Source: UBA2334 sp049653005
GTDB lineage: Bacteria; Pseudomonadota; Gammaproteobacteria; Burkholderiales; Burkholderiaceae_C
DNA length: 64,000 bases
Direction: 5' to 3'
NCBI GenBank assembly: GCA_049653005.1
Contig: JBASFL010000091.1
Coordinates: 66,519 to 130,518, forward strand
Part shown: positions 59,176-64,000 of the stretch, piece by piece
Numbering within the stretch: the stretch's first letter is position 1
Layout of the letters: each line of letters begins with the position of its first letter
Made by a program: the position numbers and the translations under genes
Notes under the pieces: generated by a model
Told to the model about the DNA's origin: nothing
Databases searched by the model: none
The model's input: only the letters and a program-made list of their open reading frames with translations

Positions 59176-61548
59176 TCAGACGGTGTTGGCCGCGCGGTTC
59201 AACCGAAGCGCGTTGCCAATCACCCAAAACGAACTGGTGGCCATGCCCAACCCCGCCGCCCATGGCGGCATGTAGCCCAGCAAGGCCAGGGGCACACTGA
59301 CGGCGTTGTAGGCAGCGGCCCAAATCAGATTCTGGTGCACCACCCGCATGGTGGCGCGCGACTGTGTCAGCGCATGCACCACGTCCATCAAACGGCCCGC
59401 CTGAATCACGAAATCGGCATTCGCCTGCGCCAGCGGCGCGGCGGTGCCCAGGGCAAACGAGGTGTCTGAGCGGGCCAGCACCGGGCCGTCGTTCAAGCCA
59501 TCGCCCACCATCGCCACCTTGAACCCTTGTTCCTGCAACCGGGCAATTTCCTGCAATTTCTGTTCGGGCGTGGCACCCGACACCACGTGGTCGGCCCCCA
59601 CCACGGCCGCCACACGCTGGGCGGCCTCGGGCAAATCGCCCGACAGCAGCCAGGTTTTGATGCCCAGCGCCTTCAGGGCCGACACCGCCTCCACCGCATC
59701 GGCACGCAAACACTCTTCCAGCTCAAACGTGGCCAACCAGCCTTGTGCATCGGCCAGGTGCACGCGGGGCGACGCCTCAGCCCCCTGCGGCTGTGCCTGC
59801 ACCCCACAAAAGGCCGCAGACCCCAAACGCACCCGCCCCAGCGGGGGCACCACCGCCTCCAGGCCCTGCCCCGCCACTTCCGTGGTGCTCTCCACCGCCA
59901 CGGGGGGCAACGCCAAGCCACCCCACTGCCCGTCCACCGCCAGCGCCAGGGCTTTGGAGGCCGGGTGCAACGACCCCGTGGCCAACGCACCGGCCAGCGC
60001 CAGCGCATCGGCCTGCGCCACGCCGCTGCGGGTGTGCACCGCCGTCAGCTGCAATTGGTCGTGTGTCAGCGTGCCGGTTTTGTCAAACACCACGGTGTGC
60101 ACCTGCGCCAAGGTTTCAAAGGCCTGCAAGCGCCGCAACAAGACACCGCGCCGCGCCAGCGCCCCGGCCGACGCCAGCATGGCCGCTGGCGTGGCCAGCG
60201 ACAGCGCGCAAGGGCAGGTGACGATCAGCACCGCCACCGCCACCGCCAGCGCACGGTCGTGGTCAATTTGCCACCAGTAGAGGCCCGCCAGCAGCGCCCC
60301 CAGCAACACCAGCGACAAAAACGGCCCGGCAATGCGGTCGGCCAGCACGGCCAAGCGGGGCTTTTCGGTGGAGGCGCGCTCCATCAGCGACACGATCTGG
60401 GCAAACCGGGTGTCACGGCCCAGCTTGTCCACCCGCACCTCCACAGGGCCGGCCAGGTTGTAGCTGCCCGCCACCACCGATTCGCCTTTTTCGCGCAGCA
60501 CGGGGTGCGATTCACCGGTCAGCAGCGCCTCGTCCACCGTGGCACCGGTGGCCACCAACTCACCGTCGCCCGGGAACGCCTGGCCGGCCTGCACCCGCAC
60601 CACGTCGCCCACCACCAGACGGCGCACCGAGACGGGCTCAAACCGGCCATCGGGCTTGCGCCGGTCGCACACCTCGGGCAGCCGGTTCATCAGGTTGTCC
60701 AGGGCACCCGCCGTGCGGTCACGCGCTTTGAACTCCAGGTAACGCCCGCCCATGAGGAAAAACACAAACATGGTCAACGAGTCGTACCAGACCTCGTGCC
60801 CCCAGGGGCCGGTGGGGTCGAACGTGGCCAGCGAGCTGGCCACAAAGGTCACGACGATGCCGATGGACACGGGCGTGTCCATGCCCACCCTGCCCTGCTT
60901 CAAATCGCGCCAGGCGCCACCAAAAAACGAGCCACTGGCAAACAGCAGCACCGGCAGGCTCAGCACCCAACTGGCCCAGCGTAGCAGGTGCTCGATGTCA
61001 GGGGGAATGTCACCCGGCTCGGTGATGTAGGCGGGCCACGCGTACATCATCACTTGCATCATGCAAATGCCCGCCACGAACAACCGCCACAGCACCTTGC
61101 GCGACTCGGCAATGCGCTGCGTGATGCTGAGCGCCTCATGCATGGGCAGCAGCCGGTAGCCGGTTTCACCCACCGCCTGCGCCAGGGTGGAGGCACGGGT
61201 CAGCGCTGGGTCCCACTGCACGGTCAGGCGCCGGGTGGCGGCGTGCACCTCGGCCTTGGCCACGCCGGGCAACTTGCACAGCACACCCTCCACGGTGTCG
61301 GCACAGGCGGCGCAATACATGCCTTGCACCATGAGGACGGATTGGGCCATGCGTTTGCCGTCGATCTCGGCAAACTGGGTGAACTCGGTTTGCTCGACCG
61401 GGTCGTCCAGCACGGCAAAGTTGTCGGTGACGGTGAGGGGCCCGCGGGGCCGCTCGGTGAAATCTGCGTCCAACGCCAGGGCCTTCGGTTCGGCCTCCGC
61501 GCCGACCCAGCTTTGCCCTTGCAGGGGCGCGGTGGTGGCCTGGTTCAT
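59176..61548 (-). CDS. ccoI: Copper-translocating P-type ATPase CcoI (FixI)
   Basis: Exports Cu(I) across the inner membrane for CuB insertion in the cbb3 oxidase. The 790-aa protein has a metal-binding domain with GMYCAACADTVEG, eight TM helices, the intramembrane TCPCALSLATP motif, phosphorylation DKTGTLTHD, the TGES dephosphorylation loop (LLTGESHPV), and the GDGLNDGPVLARSD hinge. An FNR box lies 42.5 bp upstream of ATG 61548, at class II activator spacing if the transcript starts at the ATG region. Confidence 0.94.
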   Translation of the reverse strand: MNQATTAPLQGQSWVGAEAEPKALALDADFTERPRGPLTVTDNFAVLDDPVEQTEFTQFAEIDGKRMAQSVLMVQGMYCAACADTVEGVLCKLPGVAKAEVHAATRRLTVQWDPALTRASTLAQAVGETGYRLLPMHEALSITQRIAESRKVLWRLFVAGICMMQVMMYAWPAYITEPGDIPPDIEHLLRWASWVLSLPVLLFASGSFFGGAWRDLKQGRVGMDTPVSIGIVVTFVASSLATFDPTGPWGHEVWYDSLTMFVFFLMGGRYLEFKARDRTAGALDNLMNRLPEVCDRRKPDGRFEPVSVRRLVVGDVVRVQAGQAFPGDGELVATGATVDEALLTGESHPVLREKGESVVAGSYNLAGPVEVRVDKLGRDTRFAQIVSLMERASTEKPRLAVLADRIAGPFLSLVLLGALLAGLYWWQIDHDRALAVAVAVLIVTCPCALSLATPAAMLASAGALARRGVLLRRLQAFETLAQVHTVVFDKTGTLTHDQLQLTAVHTRSGVAQADALALAGALATGSLHPASKALALAVDGQWGGLALPPVAVESTTEVAGQGLEAVVPPLGRVRLGSAAFCGVQAQPQGAEASPRVHLADAQGWLATFELEECLRADAVEAVSALKALGIKTWLLSGDLPEAAQRVAAVVGADHVVSGATPEQKLQEIARLQEQGFKVAMVGDGLNDGPVLARSDTSFALGTAAPLAQANADFVIQAGRLMDVVHALTQSRATMRVVHQNLIWAAAYNAVSVPLALLGYMPPWAAGLGMATSSFWVIGNALRLNRAANTV

Positions 61549-61583
61549 GCGGCGGAGGATATTTCACACAACGCTTCGGGTGA

Positions 61584-61597
61584 TTGACTTAAATCAA
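61584..61597. promoter_or_regulatory. FNR box between ccoI and uspA
   Basis: TTGACTTAAATCAA, close to the FNR consensus, in the 139-bp divergent spacer; centred 42.5 bp from the ccoI ATG and 97.5 bp from the uspA-type ATG, so it may serve both. Confidence 0.82.
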
Positions 61598-61687
61598 CCA
61601 CACCCGGGCGACTGCGTATAGCCTAGGGCATGTGGGTGCCAAAGGCACAAAGCCCCTTCAAGAAACCACCAACAGGAGAACACCACC

Positions 61688-62131
61688 ATGTACAAACGCA
61701 TTCTTGTGGCCACCGATGGCTCGAAACTCTCGGAAAAAGCCGTGGAACACGGGCTCAAGCTGGCCGACCTGACCGGTGCCGAACTGGTGGCCGTGAAAGT
61801 GGTGCCCCGTTACCCCCAAACCTATTTCGAAGGCGGCGTGGCACTGGCCGCCGATGAAGTGGCCAAAATTGAAAAGCAGTGGAACGACGAAGCACTGGAA
61901 GCCGTGAACGCCGTCAAAGCTGCCGGGCAATTGCACAACGTCAAGGTCAAGGCCACCACCGTGAAATCAGACCTGATTGCCGAGGCGCTGATTGCCGCCG
62001 CCAAGCGCCACAAGTGCGACCTGATCGTGATGGCCTCGCACGGCCGCCGTGGCTTGAAGCGCCTGCTGCTGGGCAGCGAAACCCAGCAGGTGCTGACCCA
62101 CTCGCACATTCCCGTGCTGGTTTTGAGGTAA
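61688..62131 (+). CDS. Universal stress protein (UspA family)
   Basis: A 147-aa nucleotide-binding stress protein. MYKRILVATDGSKLSEKAVEHGLKLA forms the first strand-helix, and MASHGRRGLKRLLLGSETQQV carries the G-2x-G-9x-G-S ATP-binding motif, so an ATP-binding type is expected. AACAGGAG precedes the ATG. The shared FNR box with ccoI suggests induction under low oxygen. Confidence 0.93.
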   Translation: MYKRILVATDGSKLSEKAVEHGLKLADLTGAELVAVKVVPRYPQTYFEGGVALAADEVAKIEKQWNDEALEAVNAVKAAGQLHNVKVKATTVKSDLIAEALIAAAKRHKCDLIVMASHGRRGLKRLLLGSETQQVLTHSHIPVLVLR

Positions 62132-62132
62132 A

Positions 62133-62172
62133 AAATGCCTCTGGCGCTTGGCTGACAAGCAAAGTTCACTAC
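62133..62172 (-). repeat. Dispersed ATAGC-N16-TCAAGCG element, diverged copy 4
   Basis: On the minus strand CCAAGCGCCAGAGGCATTTTT matches copies 1 and 2 in the right half; the left half is diverged (GTAGT instead of ATAGC) at the same 16-base spacing. Confidence 0.55.
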
Positions 62173-62179
62173 AAAAAAC

Positions 62180-62225
62180 AACCACCCAAAAGTCTCGCCA
62201 CGGCAAGACTCCGGGTGGTTTTTTT
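62180..62225. terminator. Bidirectional terminator between uspA and matB-like gene
   Basis: AACCACCC / GGGTGGTT outer stem (62180-62187 and 62213-62220) with a nested AGTCT/AGACT stem, flanked by A- and T-runs, between convergent genes. Its T-run reaches the matB stop codon. Confidence 0.8.
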
Positions 62226-63795
62226 ACGCCTGGAACAAGGCCTTGTGTTGCTCGCGCAGCAGGTTTTTCTGCACCTTGCCCATGGTGTTGCGGGGCAGTT
62301 CGGTGACCACAAAGCAGCGCTTGGGGATTTTGAAGTTGGCCAGCCGGGCTTTCAAATCGGCCAACACCGCGTCGGGCAACACGCTGGCGCCCGGCCGGGC
62401 AATCACCAGGGCCACGCCCACCTCGCCAAAGTCAGGGTGGGGCACGCCCACCACCGCGCTTTCGGCCACGCCGGGCATGGCGTTGATGGCGTCTTCGATT
62501 TCAGCTGGGTACACGTTGTAGCCGCCGCTGATGATCAGGTCTTTGCTTCGGCCCACGATGGTGACGTAGCCCCGCTCGTCCACCTTGCCCACGTCGCCGG
62601 TTTTGAACCAGCCGTCGGCGGTGAATTCTTCGGCGGTTTTCTCGGGCATGCGCCAATAGCCTTTGAACACATTGGGCCCTTGCACCTGTATGCCGCCAAT
62701 TTCGCCCACTTGGGCGGGCATCCCGTCTTCGGCCACCACCCGCAGACCCACACCCGGCAGCGGGAAACCCACAGTGCCCCCGCGCCGCTCGGTTTGGGGC
62801 GCGCCCTGCGCGTCGGGAAAACGGGCATCGGGCAAACAGGGGTTGGAGGTGAGCATAACGGTCTCAGACATGCCGTAACGCTCCAAAATGGTGTGGCCGG
62901 TGCGCTGCTGCCAGGCCTGGAAGGTGTCCATCAGCAACGGGGCCGAGCCGCTGATGAACAGCCGCATGTGTTGGCACGCCTCCACGGTCAACGCGGGCTC
63001 GGCCAGCATGCGGGTGTACAGCGTGGGCACGCCCATGAACACCGTGGCCTGCGGCAGCCAGCGAATGGCGGTTTTGGGGTCAAACTTGTTCAGCCACAAC
63101 AGTTTGCTGCCGTTGATCAGCGCGCCGTGTAGGGCCACAAACAGGCCGTGCACGTGAAAAATGGGCAGCGCGTGGATCAGCACATCGCCCCCCTGCGCCG
63201 GGTTTCGCCAGCCCCAGTAGCTGTGCAACACGCGGGCATTGCTGAGCAGGTTGCCATGCGTCAGCATGGCCCCTTTGCTGCGGCCAGTGGTGCCGCTGGT
63301 GTACAGAATGGCCGCCAGGTCGTCTGCGGCGCGGGGCACCGGCGTGTGCACCGTGGGCTGGGTGCTGGCGCGCTGCAACAGCGAACCGCTTCGGTCATCG
63401 CCCAGTGTGAACACGTGTTGCGTGCCCGCGCTGAACGCAATTTTGCTGACCCAGCCAAAGTTGGCCGGGGTGCACACCACCACGGCGGGCTCTGCGTTGC
63501 CCACGAAATAACCGATTTCATCGCTTTGGTATGCGGTGTTGAGCGGCAAAAACACGTGGCCTGCGCGCAGCGTGGCCAGGTAAAGCGCCATGGCCTCCAC
63601 CGACTTTTCCACCTGCACCGCCACGCGGCTGGCGGGCGGCAGGTCGAGCGAAGTCAGCAGGTTGGCCAATTGGGCGCTGGTGTGGTCCAGGTCGCGCCAC
63701 GAGCAGGTTTGGCCTTGGTCGGTTTCCACCGCAGTGCTGTCGAGGTCGGCGGGAAAAGCGGCGCGCAGCGCCGTGAACAGGTTGTGATCGGTCAT
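62224..63795 (-). CDS. matB: Malonyl-CoA synthetase-like acyl-CoA ligase
   Basis: A 523-aa ANL-superfamily enzyme making an acyl-CoA from a carboxylic acid, CoA and ATP. Motifs: A3 loop ILYTSGTTGRSKGAML, HALPIFHVHGLFVAL, adenylate-binding ERYGMSETVML, hinge DERGYVTIVGRSKDLIISGG and the C-terminal Lys in PRNTMGKVQKN. The sequence style (IFHVHGLFVA, RYGMSETVM) is that of malonate/methylmalonate-CoA ligase MatB, which would link to the methylmalonyl-CoA and fatty acid themes here; specificity is inferred. Start ATG 63795 lies 8 bp after the upstream hydratase stop. Confidence 0.85.
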   Translation of the reverse strand: MTDHNLFTALRAAFPADLDSTAVETDQGQTCSWRDLDHTSAQLANLLTSLDLPPASRVAVQVEKSVEAMALYLATLRAGHVFLPLNTAYQSDEIGYFVGNAEPAVVVCTPANFGWVSKIAFSAGTQHVFTLGDDRSGSLLQRASTQPTVHTPVPRAADDLAAILYTSGTTGRSKGAMLTHGNLLSNARVLHSYWGWRNPAQGGDVLIHALPIFHVHGLFVALHGALINGSKLLWLNKFDPKTAIRWLPQATVFMGVPTLYTRMLAEPALTVEACQHMRLFISGSAPLLMDTFQAWQQRTGHTILERYGMSETVMLTSNPCLPDARFPDAQGAPQTERRGGTVGFPLPGVGLRVVAEDGMPAQVGEIGGIQVQGPNVFKGYWRMPEKTAEEFTADGWFKTGDVGKVDERGYVTIVGRSKDLIISGGYNVYPAEIEDAINAMPGVAESAVVGVPHPDFGEVGVALVIARPGASVLPDAVLADLKARLANFKIPKRCFVVTELPRNTMGKVQKNLLREQHKALFQA

Positions 63796-63803
63796 GGTCA
63801 GGC

Positions 63804-64000
63804 TCAAGGGGTGGACTCAAGGGGTGGAAATTGGGCCGGTCTTTTGGCCAGAAAGGCCTCAATGCCCTCTCGGTGCTCGGCACCGTCGGCATAGCCATAC
63901 GCACCGGGCAGCAGGTTTGACACGGCATCGGTGGCCAGGGCCGCGCTGCCCAAGGCACGCAGCACCTGTTTGTGGGCACGGGCGGTGCGCGGGGCCAGCG
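63804..64000 (-). CDS. Enoyl-CoA hydratase/isomerase, C-terminal part only
   Basis: The minus-strand frame entering from the right edge gives LAPRTARAHKQVLRALGSAA...YADGAEHREGIEAFLAKRPAQFPPLESTP then stop. EHREGIEAFLAKRPAQF is the standard crotonase C-terminus. About 65 residues are visible, so the substrate cannot be judged. It is upstream of, and probably cotranscribed with, the matB-like gene. The 3' end carries a tandem 13-bp duplication (63803-63828). Confidence 0.85.
   Translation of the reverse strand, partial: LAPRTARAHKQVLRALGSAALATDAVSNLLPGAYGYADGAEHREGIEAFLAKRPAQFPPLESTP

Overview
The window looks like the chromosome of a GC-rich betaproteobacterium, probably a Comamonadaceae member (Burkholderiales). 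This rests on the conserved block thrS-infC-rpmI-rplT-pheS-pheT-ihfA-merR-tRNA-Pro, a class I phaCAB operon, a cbb3 oxidase cluster and Burkholderiales-like protein sequences. It is a judgement from gene content; no database was searched.

Layout. 1-9 kb: 3'-truncated uvrB, an aspartate/aromatic aminotransferase, an intracellular PHB depolymerase with a basic Ala/Pro/Lys tail, an RnfB-type ferredoxin, a GAF-GGDEF protein and a chemoreceptor. 9-18.4 kb: a minus-strand propionyl-CoA to succinyl-CoA operon (mutase, MeaB, carboxylase beta and alpha, epimerase-like VOC protein) with a complete VapBC toxin-antitoxin pair translationally coupled into it, and a divergent GntR/FCD regulator. 18.5-24 kb: small housekeeping genes (ExoD, zinc ribbon, hibernation-factor-like, NhaR-type LysR, AIM24-like, TAXI receptor, DusA). 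24-28 kb: phaC-phaA-phaB. 28-31.4 kb: PgeF, a glutathione-dependent isomerase and FAH-family hydrolase pair, and a Nudix hydrolase.

31.54-41.24 kb is an integrative element of about 9.65 kb in the 3' half of tRNA-Pro(GGG). It has 52-bp direct repeats at its ends, 30-bp internal repeats that look like integrase arm sites, a tyrosine integrase, an AlpA-like regulator, a tightly coupled operon with a CHC2 primase-type zinc finger and a DUF3987 ATPase, several unknown small proteins, a decayed ADP-ribosyltransferase-like gene and a solitary S24 peptidase domain. There are no structural phage genes, so it resembles a minimal phage satellite or replicating island. It is the least explained part of the window.

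41.2-50.7 kb: tRNA-Pro, merR, ihfA, pheT, pheS, rplT, rpmI, infC (AUC start), thrS (UUG start) and isocitrate lyase. 51-62 kb: a microaerobic block: SafE-like protein, hemN, fnr, ccoH, ccoP, ccoQ, ccoO, ccoN, ccoS, ccoI and a universal stress protein, with three FNR-type palindromes at the expected promoters. 62-64 kb: a MatB-like CoA ligase and the end of an enoyl-CoA hydratase.

The host genes share a theme of acyl-CoA and storage-carbon metabolism (PHB synthesis and breakdown, propionyl-CoA, glyoxylate bypass, malonyl-CoA) alongside low-oxygen respiration. Two families of dispersed intergenic elements are also present. One has members with a conserved core but different self-complementary arms. 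The other (ATAGC-N16-TCAAGCG) has a copy inside the pgeF coding sequence.
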